Below, in pieces: positions 54,215 to 63,847 of a DNA stretch of 64,000 nt. Under the pieces are notes generated by a model. That model was not told the DNA's origin and searched no databases. It was given only the letters and a program-made list of their open reading frames with translations. The position numbers and the translations under genes are program-made. The number at the start of each line of letters is the position of its first letter. Position 1 is the stretch's first letter. Origin of the DNA: Pseudomonas sp. dw_612 (GTDB lineage Bacteria > Pseudomonadota > Gammaproteobacteria > Pseudomonadales > Pseudomonadaceae); assembly GCF_018449725.1 (NCBI RefSeq), contig NZ_JAAVVC010000008.1, positions 62,001-126,000 on the forward strand, given 5' to 3'.

Positions 54215-55525
54215 TTAAGCGCTGGCGCTGGTTTTAAGGGCGACGGGGGCGGTTTCGGCTTCACGCTGGTCCGCATCGCGGTATTCGAGGTACGAACGCT
54301 GGATGGCGATGTGGTCGGCCACGTATTTCGCGTCGTGCCACACGCCCCAGATAAACGACGAGCCGCGACGGGACTGCCAGGGCAGGCCGAGGAAATACAC
54401 GCCCGGTTCGCTCGACACACCGCGCTGATGCTGCGGCTTGCCGTTATCGTCGAAGGCGCCGACGTTCAGCCAGCTGTAATCCGTGGCAAAACCGGTGGCC
54501 CAGATGATCGAGGTCACGCCGGCCTTGACGAGGTCGAGTTCAAGAATCGGGTTCGTCACGCAGTCCGGGTCCGAGAACACGTGCCGGGCTTCGGGCTCTA
54601 GGGGCAGGTCCAGGCCATTGCGCTCGATGTAGGCGTCGGCGGCATTCAGCAGCGTGAGGTAGTTTTCATCGCCCCGCGCCAGGTTCTCGGCGAGGTTTGA
54701 CTGGAAGGACGCCACGGAGCCATTGAACGATTGGGTCAGGCCGACCAGCGTCATCCCGCCGTGGGCCAGGCCACGGAAGTCTACGGTGCGACCGCCATGG
54801 GCACCGCTGACCGCGATGGTCACGTGCTCACGACCCGGTTTCATCGCCGCTTGATCCCACTCGCCGAGCACCCCCAGCCACCAGCAGAAATCACGGTTGC
54901 GATAGGCGCGAGGAGGGCGGTCGTGGGCGCCCACCGAGAGATAGACTTTCTTGCCCGCGCCCTGCAATTCATCGGCAATCTGCACCCCCGACGACCCGGC
55001 GCCCACCACCAGCACCGCGCCTTCAGGCAGTTGCTGCGGGTTGCGGTATTCGGCGGAGTGAATCTGGGTGAAAGGCGCGTCTTTCGGCGCAATCGGCGGG
55101 ATCACCGGGCGCTGGAACGGTCCGGTGGCGGCCACGACGCGGTTGGCTTCGATCACGCCTTCGGAGGTTTCAATGGTGAAGCCCGGGCGACCGACATTGC
55201 GCTCGACCTTCAGCACGTCCACGCCGGTACGGATCGGCGCATTGAATTTCTTGGCGTAGGCTTCGAAGTAATCGGCCACCCGTTCTTTCGGGGCAAAGCC
55301 GTCGGGGCTCAGGTCATCGAATTCCATGCCGGGAAAACGATCGTGCCAGGCCGGACCATTGGCCACCAACGAATCCCAACGCCCGGTGCGCCAGCGCTCG
55401 GCAATGCGGCTACGCTCCAGCACCAGATGCGGCACACCGAGTTTGCTCAGGTGTTCACTCATGGCCACGCCAGCCTGACCGGCGCCAACGATCAGCGTGT
55501 CTGTTTTTATTTTTTCTGTGGTCAT
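54215..55525 (-). CDS. Flavin-containing monooxygenase-like oxidoreductase
   Basis: A 436-residue CzcO/YUC-type flavoprotein. FAD motif GAGQAGVAMSEHL near residue 17, FQRPVIPP, the NADPH motif GAGSSGVQIADEL near 180 and ATGFATDYSWL near the C-terminus are present. It would oxygenate an N- or S-containing organic substrate with NADPH and oxygen. AAGGG lies 7 bases before ATG 55525. First gene of the operon with Rid, DUF1028 and argE. Confidence 0.88.
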   Translation of the reverse strand: MTTEKIKTDTLIVGAGQAGVAMSEHLSKLGVPHLVLERSRIAERWRTGRWDSLVANGPAWHDRFPGMEFDDLSPDGFAPKERVADYFEAYAKKFNAPIRTGVDVLKVERNVGRPGFTIETSEGVIEANRVVAATGPFQRPVIPPIAPKDAPFTQIHSAEYRNPQQLPEGAVLVVGAGSSGVQIADELQGAGKKVYLSVGAHDRPPRAYRNRDFCWWLGVLGEWDQAAMKPGREHVTIAVSGAHGGRTVDFRGLAHGGMTLVGLTQSFNGSVASFQSNLAENLARGDENYLTLLNAADAYIERNGLDLPLEPEARHVFSDPDCVTNPILELDLVKAGVTSIIWATGFATDYSWLNVGAFDDNGKPQHQRGVSSEPGVYFLGLPWQSRRGSSFIWGVWHDAKYVADHIAIQRSYLEYRDADQREAETAPVALKTSASA

Positions 55526-55699
55526 CTCAATACCCTTCGAAGTGGGAGTCAGGTCGGTTATGGCCTGCCATCGCTTGGGGTCAAGACTAGGGTTCACTCT
55601 GATATCGGTAAAATATTATTAAGCTGGGAACTGAGCATAAATAACGGATGCAGAGGGTTTGGGCCTGGCTTTAAACGGTTGGAAAGGAGAGATTGAGCC

Positions 55700-56089
55700 A
55701 TGAACAAACAAGCACTCAGCGACGCCTATCGCACCTACATCGACTGCCTTAACCGCCAGGACTGGTCGGTATTGGGTCAACTGCTCGATGAAAACGTGCG
55801 CTACAACGGCGAGCGTGTCGGGTTGGCCGGTTATCGGGCGATGCTGGAACGGGATTTTCGCGCGATCCCGGATCTGCGTTTTGTGATCGAACGGCTCATC
55901 GCCGACCCACCGCATATCGCCGCCAGGCTGTGCTTCGATTGCACGCCGGTCGGGGAATTGTTTGGCGTGTCGGTGAATGGGCGACGAGTGGTGTTTAGCG
56001 AGAATGTGTTTTACGAGTTCAAGGACGGGAAGATTTGCGATGTCTGGTCGGTGATCGACAAGGCGGCGGTCGCGGCGCAGATTATTTGA
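55700..56089 (+). CDS. NTF2-like/SnoaL ester cyclase-like protein
   Basis: A 129-residue NTF2-fold protein (AYRTYIDCLNRQDWSVLGQL, RDFRAIPDLRFVIERLI, ENVFYEFKDGKICDVWSVID), matching the SnoaL-like polyketide cyclase/ester cyclase group. Substrate unknown. Divergent from the monooxygenase gene, so a linked role is possible. GGAAAGGAGA lies before ATG 55700. Confidence 0.85.
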   Translation: MNKQALSDAYRTYIDCLNRQDWSVLGQLLDENVRYNGERVGLAGYRAMLERDFRAIPDLRFVIERLIADPPHIAARLCFDCTPVGELFGVSVNGRRVVFSENVFYEFKDGKICDVWSVIDKAAVAAQII

Positions 56090-56106
56090 ATGGTGCCCGA
56101 TACCTC

Positions 56107-56199
56107 CTGTGGGAGCGGGCTTGCTCGCGAAAGCGGTGTTTCATTCAGCATTGACGTCGGCTGACACACCGCCTTCGCGAGCAAGCCCGCTCCCACAGG
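56107..56199. repeat. REP doublet (REPIN)
   Basis: CTGTGGGAGCGGGCTTGCTC and reverse complement about 70 bases apart. Confidence 0.9.
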
Positions 56200-56301
56200 C
56201 GCACGCCTCAATTCCCAACGCCGATTTTTCAGTTTGCAGCTAGGGTTCTTGTTCGAAGGAATGCTGTTTTTGATCCATTGACCGAGAAGGAGTTTTTACC
56301 G

Positions 56302-56715
56302 ATGAGCGACGATAACGTCTATCAGCAAGTGCAATTACAAGTCAGCAATGCTCAGCCAGGCCAGCGAATCGGGGTGCAATTGTCGGCGCAAGGCTCGCAG
56401 GTTGCGTGGAGCACAGGTCCTGTTTTTGAAGGCGGGGGCGGCATTAGTATTCATGCCACCAACCGCAGTGTTCTTCCGGTCTATTCCTTTTCGATTGACG
56501 CCAGCGTGGTGGTGATAAATACGTCCTGGGGCGCTGACGGTGGCGGCGCCTTCTCTTTTAACCTCACGCTGTACCTGGTGGCGCAAGCTGGCATACAAAC
56601 GTTCGGCCTGCGTTCGGCTTCCGATCCGGGTGTCAGCGTCGCGGCAGGCATCGGCAACAGCCAGCCGCAAACGATTGATCAAACCGTCACCCTTTTTCCT
56701 TGGAATCCGCAGTAA
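56302..56715 (+). CDS. Hypothetical beta-rich protein
   Basis: A 137-residue Gly/Ser/Val-rich protein with alternating hydrophobic pattern (YQQVQLQVSNAQPGQRIGVQ, SFSIDASVVVINTSWGADG). No signal peptide or Cys. The ATG at 56302 follows GAAGGAG at about 9 bases. Monocistronic with its own terminator. No family recognised. Confidence 0.65.
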   Translation: MSDDNVYQQVQLQVSNAQPGQRIGVQLSAQGSQVAWSTGPVFEGGGGISIHATNRSVLPVYSFSIDASVVVINTSWGADGGGAFSFNLTLYLVAQAGIQTFGLRSASDPGVSVAAGIGNSQPQTIDQTVTLFPWNPQ

Positions 56716-56737
56716 ATACCCTGGCGTTACACGCGCA

Positions 56738-56775
56738 AAAACGGACAGATTTCAGAACATGAATCTGTCCGTTTT
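56738..56775. terminator. Bidirectional rho-independent terminator
   Basis: AAAACGGACAGATT/AATCTGTCCGTTTT stem between two convergent genes, A before and T after. Its stem contains the GGACAGAT word common to several sites in the window. Confidence 0.88.
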
Positions 56776-56781
56776 CGAGGA

Positions 56782-57210
56782 TCAGGCTTTACTAGCCGCC
56801 AGATACGCACCCAGCCGGGCGCCCATTTCCGCCCCCAACGCCTGCAAGCCACTCAGCGGACGAACCATCACTTCAAACTCAACGATTCTCCCGTGTTCGT
56901 CGAAGCGGATCATGTCGATCCCTTTTAACGCTTTCCCCCCGACGTCGGCGCTGAACTCCAACACCACATTCAACCCATCCGCCGTCGCCAGTTCGCGGTG
57001 GTATTCAAAGTTCTCGAACACGTTGAACACGGTGTTGAGAATCATCGACACCACGGCCGCGCCCGCATAAGGTGTGTGCGCCATGGGCGAGCGGAATACC
57101 GCTTGTGGGTCGAGCAATTCGGGCAAGGCTTTCAAGTTGCCGGTGCGGATCATCTCGTGCCACTGGTTCAAGGATGCTGCTGCGCTGGGATGCAGTTTCA
57201 GTTCTGACAT
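56782..57210 (-). CDS. NTF2-like protein
   Basis: A 142-residue NTF2-fold protein (SLNQWHEMIRTGNLKALPEL, DMIRFDEHGRIVEFEVMVRP). Related proteins are cyclases, isomerases or binding proteins. AGGAG lies 6 bases before ATG 57210. No partner gene. A decayed piece of family B (AGATCAAAAGATC near 57255) is in its promoter region. Confidence 0.85.
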   Translation of the reverse strand: MSELKLHPSAAASLNQWHEMIRTGNLKALPELLDPQAVFRSPMAHTPYAGAAVVSMILNTVFNVFENFEYHRELATADGLNVVLEFSADVGGKALKGIDMIRFDEHGRIVEFEVMVRPLSGLQALGAEMGARLGAYLAASKA

Positions 57211-57310
57211 TTTCAACTCCTGTATTTTTGTTATTGCGCGAGTGTCGAGAGGTAGATCAAAAGATCATAGCCTTCGGGATCGTGCTGGCATATTCGGATA
57301 CACTCGCGTG

Positions 57311-58933
57311 ATGCCAAAACATCATCACACGCCGCTGGATTTCACCCGAATCAGTAGCAGCATCGTCACGCGACTGCTGTTATTGGCGCTGTGCATAGTC
57401 ATTTTTGGCGCGGTGGTGCGGTATTTCGTCTTGACCAACTTCCTGCGCGAGGATTTAAGCGCGGTGGTGGAAGGCCAGCAATTGACCCTGGCGACCTATG
57501 TCGCGCGCGATATCGACTACAAAATCGTCCAGCGTCAGTTGCTGCTGGATCGCCTTGCCGACACTGTCCCGGTCGATTTGCTGACCCGGCCGGAGCCATT
57601 GCAAGCGTGGCTCAAAGCGCATTACGACTACCAAGCGCTGTTCACTGCGGATTTAGCCATCGTGAGCCCGCAGGGGCGTCCGCTCGCGAACTACCCGCAG
57701 TCGATGAATACCGATTACGCCGAACGTGATTACGTTAAGGCCGGGTTGGCGGGGCGTTCGTTTATCGGTCAACCAGAGGTGGACAGGGCGACCCAGGATC
57801 CGGTCCTTCCCATGTCATCTCCCATCAAGAATGCCGCCGGCGACGTCCAGGCTGTGCTGGTGGGTGTCAGCGTACTCGGTACGACAGGGCTTCTGGATGC
57901 GCTGCTGCAAAGTCGCGTGGGGGATGCCACGGGGGATTTCCTGCTGGTTTTTCCCGAAAGCCATTTGTTTGTCGAGTCCTCCAGCCGTGATGTGCAACTC
58001 AAGCCAACGTCGCCTCCCGGCGTCAATGCGCTGCACGATCGGGCGATCGCGGGGTTTCGCGGCACCGGGTTGACGCTCAATTCCAAAGGCGTCGAGGAAG
58101 TCGCCGCGATCGCGGCGGTGCCGAGTGCCGGCTGGTACATCGTGGCTCGCTTGCCGACCAGCGAGGCGTTTGCCACGGTGACGCGCACCCAGCATTTTTT
58201 GATCAAAGGGGCGTTTTTATCGATTATTTTCTTTGCCACCTTCGCCTCCATCGGGCTGTATTTCGTCTTTCGTCACCTGTTCCGGGCGGCCGAGCAGGCT
58301 GACCGCATGACCCGCGATGAACTGCCACACGCGCCCCTGGCGGTCATTCGCAATGATGAAGTCGGGCACTTGATCTCGGCGTTCAATCGCTTGTTGCTCA
58401 AGCTCAATGACAAACAGGACGAACTCAAGAAAATTGCCCATCACGACACCCTCACGGGGCTGACCAACCGGCATCATCTCTCTGGCAAGCTTCGGCAAGT
58501 GTTGGCTCAGGCGCGACGCACCGACACGCAAGTCGGCTTGCTGTTTATGGACCTCGATGGTTTCAAGCACATCAACGACAGCCTGGGGCACGAGGCCGGC
58601 GATGAGGTTTTGCGCCAGGTGGCGCGGCGTTTCTCTTCGGTGGTGCGCGAGAACGACACCCTGGCGCGCATCGGCGGTGACGAGTTTGTCGTGCTGTTGA
58701 GCGACCTGGGAAGCCATGCCGAAGAGACGCTGGGCACCGTCGCGACCCACTGCATCGAGTCCTTGAGCGCGCCGTTCTTCATTTCCGGCACGGTGTGCAT
58801 CGTTGGTGTTTCGATCGGTATTGCGTTGGGTAACGGGCAAAGTTCAGCCGATACACTGCTGCTGGCTGCGGACCGCGTGATGTACCAAGCCAAGAAAACC
58901 GGGCGTGGGCGGTATGTGACCTACAAGCTTTAA
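57311..58933 (+). CDS. dCache-HAMP-GGDEF diguanylate cyclase
   Basis: A 540-residue inner-membrane protein: N-terminal helix (VTRLLLLALCIVIFGAVVRYF), a periplasmic dCache sensor (about 45-290, with SMNTDYAERDYVKAGLAGRSF), a second helix (about 300-322), a HAMP-like linker and a GGDEF domain (HHDTLTGLTNRHH, LGHEAGDEVLRQVA, IGGDEFVVLL). The inhibitory site RENDTLARIGGDEF has RxxD, so c-di-GMP feedback is likely. Ligand unknown. Confidence 0.93.
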   Translation: MPKHHHTPLDFTRISSSIVTRLLLLALCIVIFGAVVRYFVLTNFLREDLSAVVEGQQLTLATYVARDIDYKIVQRQLLLDRLADTVPVDLLTRPEPLQAWLKAHYDYQALFTADLAIVSPQGRPLANYPQSMNTDYAERDYVKAGLAGRSFIGQPEVDRATQDPVLPMSSPIKNAAGDVQAVLVGVSVLGTTGLLDALLQSRVGDATGDFLLVFPESHLFVESSSRDVQLKPTSPPGVNALHDRAIAGFRGTGLTLNSKGVEEVAAIAAVPSAGWYIVARLPTSEAFATVTRTQHFLIKGAFLSIIFFATFASIGLYFVFRHLFRAAEQADRMTRDELPHAPLAVIRNDEVGHLISAFNRLLLKLNDKQDELKKIAHHDTLTGLTNRHHLSGKLRQVLAQARRTDTQVGLLFMDLDGFKHINDSLGHEAGDEVLRQVARRFSSVVRENDTLARIGGDEFVVLLSDLGSHAEETLGTVATHCIESLSAPFFISGTVCIVGVSIGIALGNGQSSADTLLLAADRVMYQAKKTGRGRYVTYKL

Positions 58934-58964
58934 GCACACGGCGTTTAACTCAAGGAGAACCAAG

Positions 58965-59387
58965 ATGAGCCAGACCCTGGAACGTGCCATCGCCATCGCC
59001 GCTGCCGCCCACGAAGGGCAGGTCGACAAGGGCGGCGCGCCTTACATCCTGCATCCTTTGAAAGTCATGCTGCGGGTGACGACCCTGGAAGAACGGATCG
59101 TCGCCGTGCTGCACGACGTGGTCGAAGACACCGGCATCAGCCTCGACACACTGCGTCAGGAAGGCTTCAGCGAAACAGTGCTGGAGGCCATCGCGTCGGT
59201 CACCAAAGTGCCCGGCGAGTCCTATGAAGCCTTCGTCGAACGCGCGGCGCTGAACCCGATCGGGCGAGTGGTCAAACTCGCGGACCTGGAAGAGAACAGC
59301 GACTTGTCGCGCATAGCCCAGCCGTCGTGGGATGACCTGGAGCGGGTTGAGAAGTATCGGCGGGCGATCGGAGTACTGCGTTCGTAA
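58965..59387 (+). CDS. HD-domain phosphohydrolase, small RelA/SpoT-hydrolase-like
   Basis: A 140-residue HD protein: AAAAHEGQVDKGGAPYILHP (His16, His30) and VLHDVVEDTG (His50-Asp51) match the hydrolase half of SpoT, as in small alarmone hydrolases (MESH1-like). It may cleave (p)ppGpp or another nucleotide. It lies 31 bases after the GGDEF gene in the same direction, so they are likely co-transcribed. AAGGAG precedes ATG 58965. Confidence 0.88.
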   Translation: MSQTLERAIAIAAAAHEGQVDKGGAPYILHPLKVMLRVTTLEERIVAVLHDVVEDTGISLDTLRQEGFSETVLEAIASVTKVPGESYEAFVERAALNPIGRVVKLADLEENSDLSRIAQPSWDDLERVEKYRRAIGVLRS

Positions 59388-59407
59388 TCACGACACTCCT
59401 CAAACAC

Positions 59408-59640
59408 TGTAGGAGCAAGCTCCCATACTGGGATCTGCGCCGGGCACATCATCTGAGGTCGCCGCAGAACCCCTGTGGGAGCGAGCTTGCTCGCAAAGAG
59501 GCCATCACATTCAACATCCCCTTCGCAGACACACCACTTTCGCGAGCAAGCTCGCTCCCACACTGGGTCTGCGTCGTACACATAATCTGTGATCGACAAG
59601 GAACCCCTGTGGGAGCCGGGCTTGCCCGCGAAGGGGCCGG
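59408..59640. repeat. REP cluster
   Basis: About four REP units of differing age: a short decayed one at 59408, a doublet 59475-59560, and a diverged one at 59608 (GAGCCGGGCTTGCCCGCGAA). They fill the 308-base gap between the HD and nitrate reductase genes (convergent); no gene seen. Confidence 0.88.
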
Positions 59641-59695
59641 CACATCCAACGCTTGAGAATAAGGACCGTGCCGCTGCGGTGCTGCTTTTACAACA

Positions 59696-62600
59696 TCAAT
59701 AAACATCCCGCAAATACCGCTTCTGCTCACTCATTTGCCGCCAGTAATCCACGGCATTTTCCTGACTCAGCCCACCATGCCGCTGCGCAACCTGGCGCAA
59801 TGCCTGGTCGACGTCCTTGGCCATGCGGCTGGCATCACCGCAGATGTATACCTGCGCACCTTCCTGCAGCCAGCGCCACAGTTCGGCGCCTTGTTCGCGG
59901 ATTCGGTCCTGCACATAGATCTTTTCTGGCTGGTCACGGGAAAACGCCAGGCTGAGTTGTGTCAGCAGGCCATCGTGCTGCATGCCTTCGAGTTCCTCGC
60001 GGTAGTAGAAATCGGTCGCGGCGTGTTGCTCGCCGAAGAACAGCCAGTTGCGGCCCTGATCGCCCCGGGCGCGGCGTTCTTGCAGGAAGGCGCGAAACGG
60101 CGCCACGCCGGTGCCGGGACCGATCATGATCATCGGCAGATCGCCATCGGCGGGCGCGCGGAAGTGTTTGGATGGCTGGACGAATACCGGCACGTCGCCG
60201 CTCTCTACGCGGTCGGCGAGGAAGGTCGAGGACACACCTTTGCGTTTGCCGTAGCGAACGGCGGCCACGGTGAGATGGACTTCCTGCGGGTGCTCCTTGG
60301 AGCTTGAGGCAATCGAATACAGGCGCGGTTGCAGGCGTTTGAGCGTACCCAGCAGCTCTTGCGCCGAACAGTCGATCGGGAATTCCTGTAGCACGTCCGC
60401 CAGTTGTCGGCCCCACAGCCAGTCTTTCAAGTCAGCTTTGCGTTCACTGCCCAGCAGGTGCTTCAACGCCGGATTGGCACTGCGTTCGGCGATGAAAGTC
60501 AGGGTGTCGAGGTTGGGCCGGGCGATTTCCAGGTGCTCGGTCAGTGCCTGGTGCAGCGGGACTTCACCGAGCTTGTCGAGGTTCACGGGGGTGTTGGCCC
60601 CGAGTCGGGTCAGGTCGAGCAATTCATCGACCAGTTCCGGGCAGTTGCGTGGTATCACGCCCAACGCATCGCCCGCTTCGTAGCTGAGCCCGGAGTTCGC
60701 CAGGTCCAGGGAAAACATGCGGGTTTCCTTGTGGCGGCTCTGTTGGTTCAGGTGTCGGTTGATCAGCAGACGTGAAGCGTGGGGCTTGGCTTTGCCGGGC
60801 GTCTCGACGGGGCTGACGGCAATGCTCGGTGTCGCCGGTTTCAGCGTTTGTTGAAATTGGCTCAGCCACGCCTCTGCTCGTTCTTCGAATTCCGTGTCGC
60901 AATCAACCCGTTCCAGCAACCGGGTCGCACCCAATTCCTGCAAGCGTTGATCGAGTTGCTTGCCGTGCTTGCAGAACTGGTCGTAGCTGGGATCGCCCAG
61001 CGCCAGCACCGCAAATCGCAGGGATTCCAGACGGGTTTCGGCGGTCTTCAAGGTGTGCCAGAAACCTTCGCCATTGTCCGGCGGATCGCCGTCGCCGAAG
61101 GTGCTACTGATCAGGGCCAGCGTGTGGGTGCTCGCCAGTTTGCTCGCCGGGAAATCCGCCATCGCGCTCAATTTCACGGCGATCCCGCCGTCACGTAACC
61201 GCGCGGCAAAACGCTCGGCCAAGGCTTCGGCGTTGCCGGTTTGTGAGGCCCATAACAAGGTCACGCTGGGGCCGTTTTCACTGTTCAGTTGTGGAGTGCT
61301 TGATTCGATACGGCTGAACAACCCACCGAGCAATCCATCCAGCCATAACCGCGAATCAGCGGCCAGCGGCGCATTGGCGGGCAGGGTAGGGACACCCACC
61401 GCCTGGCGCCCGGCCGGGGACTGCAAGCCGCTGAGAAAACCGGCGAGGTAGGTGCGTTCACTTTCGTTCAGTTGCGGAGAAGGCACGCGACTGATGCCGG
61501 CGAGATCGGCGAAGGCCTCGATACGCGACATGGACAATTCCTCGGACAAGTGGGGAGTATCGATAGCCGTCGGCACGTTGAGAAACTGATGCTCGATCAA
61601 TTTCACGCGTTGCAGGGCGACCGCACAAAACTTGAATTCAGGCTGGAGCGAAATCGGGTCGACGGCGTCGTTGGTCACCGCGTTGATCGCCAGGTTTTCG
61701 CCAAACACGTCGTTCCAGTGAAACGGCGCAAAGCAGTTGCCCTGGCGCACCCGGTCGGTCACCACGGCCGGCAGCACGGCGCGGCCGCGCAGGGAGCGCA
61801 CTTCGACATGGTCCTTGTCCTTGATGCCGAGGTTGGCGGCATCTTCCGGATGCAGCTCGATGAAAGGCCCCGGATTGAGCTTGTTCAGGGTCGCGACCTT
61901 GCCGGTCTTGGTCAGGGTGTGCCACTGGTGCTGCAAGCGACCGGTGTTGAGCACAAAGGGAAAGTCCTCGCCCGGCATTTCCGCCGGTGGCATGTGCGGG
62001 CGCGGGAGGAAGATGCCTTTGCCGCGCTCGGTGGCGAACACGAGGGCAGGTGGGTTGCCATCGTGGTCGAGCTTGAGCGTCTGGCTCACGCCGTTATTCA
62101 GGTAGCGAATCGGGTGGCGGTCCGTCGCCTCATCGGCCGCGCAAGGCCATTGCAGCGGTTTGTCCCGCAGGCGTGCGTAACTGGCGCCGCGAATGTCATA
62201 ACCGGTCTTGGGGTTCCAGGCGCGTTTGATCTCCTCAAATACGTCTGAAGCGCTGGTGTAGGTGAACGCCTCGGCGAAGCCCATTTCGCAGGCGACCCGG
62301 GCGATGATTTGCCAGTCGGGCAGGGTTTCGCCGGGCGGCTCCACGGCTTTTTGCATCAGCGTCAGGTTGCGCTCGGAGTTGATCATCACGCCCTCGGCTT
62401 CGGCCCACAGGGCGCCCGGCAGGAGGATGTCGGCGTAGCGGTTGGTCTCGGTGTCGAGGAACGCATCCTGGGTGATGACCAGTTCGGCGGTCTGCAAGCC
62501 TTCGATGACTTTCTGCCGGTTGGGGCCCGAAGCGACCGGGTTGGTGCAGATGATCCAACAGGCTTTGATCTGGCCGGCGCTCATCTGCTCGAACATCGCC

Positions 62601-63751
62601 ACGGTGCCTCCGCCAACTTCCCGGGGCAGGCTGTCGTGAGGGATGCGCCACAAGTCTTCGATGAACAAGCGATCGGCTTCGACCAACACCGAACGCTGTC
62701 CCGGCAGACCGGGGCCCATGTAGCCCATTTCGCGACCGCCCATGGCGTTCGGTTGCCCGGTCAGGGAAAACGGCCCGCTGCCGGGGCGGCAGATTGCGCC
62801 GGTAGCCAGGTGCAAGTTGCACAGGGCATTGGTGTTCCAGGTGCCGTGGGTGCTTTGATTGAGGCCCATGGTCCAGCAACTCATCCACTCGGCGGCCTGG
62901 CCGATCCACTCGGCAGCCTGACGAATGTCGGCCTCGGGAATGCCGGTGATCCCGGCGACGGTGGCCGGCGGATAATCTTCGAGGAACGCCGGCATGGCGT
63001 CCCAGCCTTCGGTAAACGCGGCGATGAAGTCCGGGTCGGTGTGACCGTTTTTCACCAGCAGATGCAGCAGGCCATTGAGCAACGCCAGGTCCGTGCCGGG
63101 TTTGATTTGCAGGAACAAACCGGCCTTGTCCGCGGTGGCGTTGCGCCGTGGATCGACCACAATCAGCTTCGCCCCGGCCTTGACCCGATCCATCATGCGC
63201 AGGAACAGAATCGGGTGACAGTCGGCCATGTTGGCGCCGATCACGAAGAACAGCTCGGCGCGATCGAAGTCTTCATAAGAGCCGGGTGGCCCGTCGGAGC
63301 CGAGGGACAGCTTGTAGCCGCTGCCGGCGCTGGCCATGCACAGGCGCGAGTTGGATTCGATGTTATTGGTGCGGACAAAGCCTTTGGCCAACTTGTTGAT
63401 CAGGTACTGGGCCTCCAGCGACATCTGCCCGGAGACGTAGAACGCCAACGCATCCGGGCCGTGGCGATCAAGGATGGCGCGCAGTCGGCTGGCGGTTTCG
63501 CTGATGGCCTGGTCCATGGCAATCCGCACGGGATCGCGATTGCGCTCGTGACGCAGATAGGCGTTTTCCATGCGTCCCGACTCGGCGATCGCCTGGCCGC
63601 AGGTCGTGCCCTTAGTGCAGAGCCGACCGAAGTTAGCCGGATGAGCCTTGTCGCCGGTGACCTTGACGACCCGGTTATCCGCGACCTGCATGACGATGCC
63701 GCAACCCACGCCACAATAAGGACAGACGCTGCGTACGCTGGTGTTTATCAT
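59696..63751 (-). CDS. nasA: Assimilatory nitrate reductase fused to flavoprotein reductase
   Basis: A 1351-residue cytoplasmic fusion. Residues about 1-720 are a molybdopterin nitrate reductase: the 4Fe-4S Cys are 10, 13, 17 and 45 (CPYCGVGC, RLCTKG), followed by the MGD domains and the C-terminal molydopterin-binding part (VLNTGRLQHQWHT). Then come a flavodoxin-like FMN domain (LLWASQTGNAEALAERFAAR, FGDGDPPDN) and a CysJ-type FAD/NADPH reductase (RLYSIASSS, GPGTGVAPFRAFLQERRARG, YICGDASRMAKDVDQAL). It should thus reduce nitrate to nitrite with NADPH directly. ATG 63751 follows GGGGCGAGG. It is probably downstream of nirBD-type genes outside the window. Confidence 0.95.
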   Translation of the reverse strand: MINTSVRSVCPYCGVGCGIVMQVADNRVVKVTGDKAHPANFGRLCTKGTTCGQAIAESGRMENAYLRHERNRDPVRIAMDQAISETASRLRAILDRHGPDALAFYVSGQMSLEAQYLINKLAKGFVRTNNIESNSRLCMASAGSGYKLSLGSDGPPGSYEDFDRAELFFVIGANMADCHPILFLRMMDRVKAGAKLIVVDPRRNATADKAGLFLQIKPGTDLALLNGLLHLLVKNGHTDPDFIAAFTEGWDAMPAFLEDYPPATVAGITGIPEADIRQAAEWIGQAAEWMSCWTMGLNQSTHGTWNTNALCNLHLATGAICRPGSGPFSLTGQPNAMGGREMGYMGPGLPGQRSVLVEADRLFIEDLWRIPHDSLPREVGGGTVAMFEQMSAGQIKACWIICTNPVASGPNRQKVIEGLQTAELVITQDAFLDTETNRYADILLPGALWAEAEGVMINSERNLTLMQKAVEPPGETLPDWQIIARVACEMGFAEAFTYTSASDVFEEIKRAWNPKTGYDIRGASYARLRDKPLQWPCAADEATDRHPIRYLNNGVSQTLKLDHDGNPPALVFATERGKGIFLPRPHMPPAEMPGEDFPFVLNTGRLQHQWHTLTKTGKVATLNKLNPGPFIELHPEDAANLGIKDKDHVEVRSLRGRAVLPAVVTDRVRQGNCFAPFHWNDVFGENLAINAVTNDAVDPISLQPEFKFCAVALQRVKLIEHQFLNVPTAIDTPHLSEELSMSRIEAFADLAGISRVPSPQLNESERTYLAGFLSGLQSPAGRQAVGVPTLPANAPLAADSRLWLDGLLGGLFSRIESSTPQLNSENGPSVTLLWASQTGNAEALAERFAARLRDGGIAVKLSAMADFPASKLASTHTLALISSTFGDGDPPDNGEGFWHTLKTAETRLESLRFAVLALGDPSYDQFCKHGKQLDQRLQELGATRLLERVDCDTEFEERAEAWLSQFQQTLKPATPSIAVSPVETPGKAKPHASRLLINRHLNQQSRHKETRMFSLDLANSGLSYEAGDALGVIPRNCPELVDELLDLTRLGANTPVNLDKLGEVPLHQALTEHLEIARPNLDTLTFIAERSANPALKHLLGSERKADLKDWLWGRQLADVLQEFPIDCSAQELLGTLKRLQPRLYSIASSSKEHPQEVHLTVAAVRYGKRKGVSSTFLADRVESGDVPVFVQPSKHFRAPADGDLPMIMIGPGTGVAPFRAFLQERRARGDQGRNWLFFGEQHAATDFYYREELEGMQHDGLLTQLSLAFSRDQPEKIYVQDRIREQGAELWRWLQEGAQVYICGDASRMAKDVDQALRQVAQRHGGLSQENAVDYWRQMSEQKRYLRDVY

Positions 63752-63795
63752 CCTCGCCCCTTGACCTCTTGCCTGCACGTGCCCGACCCGGAAAC

Positions 63796-63847
63796 AAAAA
63801 AAGCGCCATGTGACCCTCCGTTAAAAACACGGGGGTTACACGGCGCC
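63796..63847 (-). promoter_or_regulatory. Terminator-like hairpin in the leader of nasA, candidate attenuator
   Basis: Read on the minus strand: stem GGCGCC-GTGTAACCC-CCGT closes with ACGG-A-GGGTCACAT-GGCGC, about 19 pairs with one mismatch and one bulge, then seven T. It lies 45 bases before nasA and 82 bases after the upstream stop. Nitrate assimilation operons in related bacteria are controlled by NasS-NasT antitermination at such leaders, so it may be an attenuator; it could also be a plain intercistronic terminator. Confidence 0.7.
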
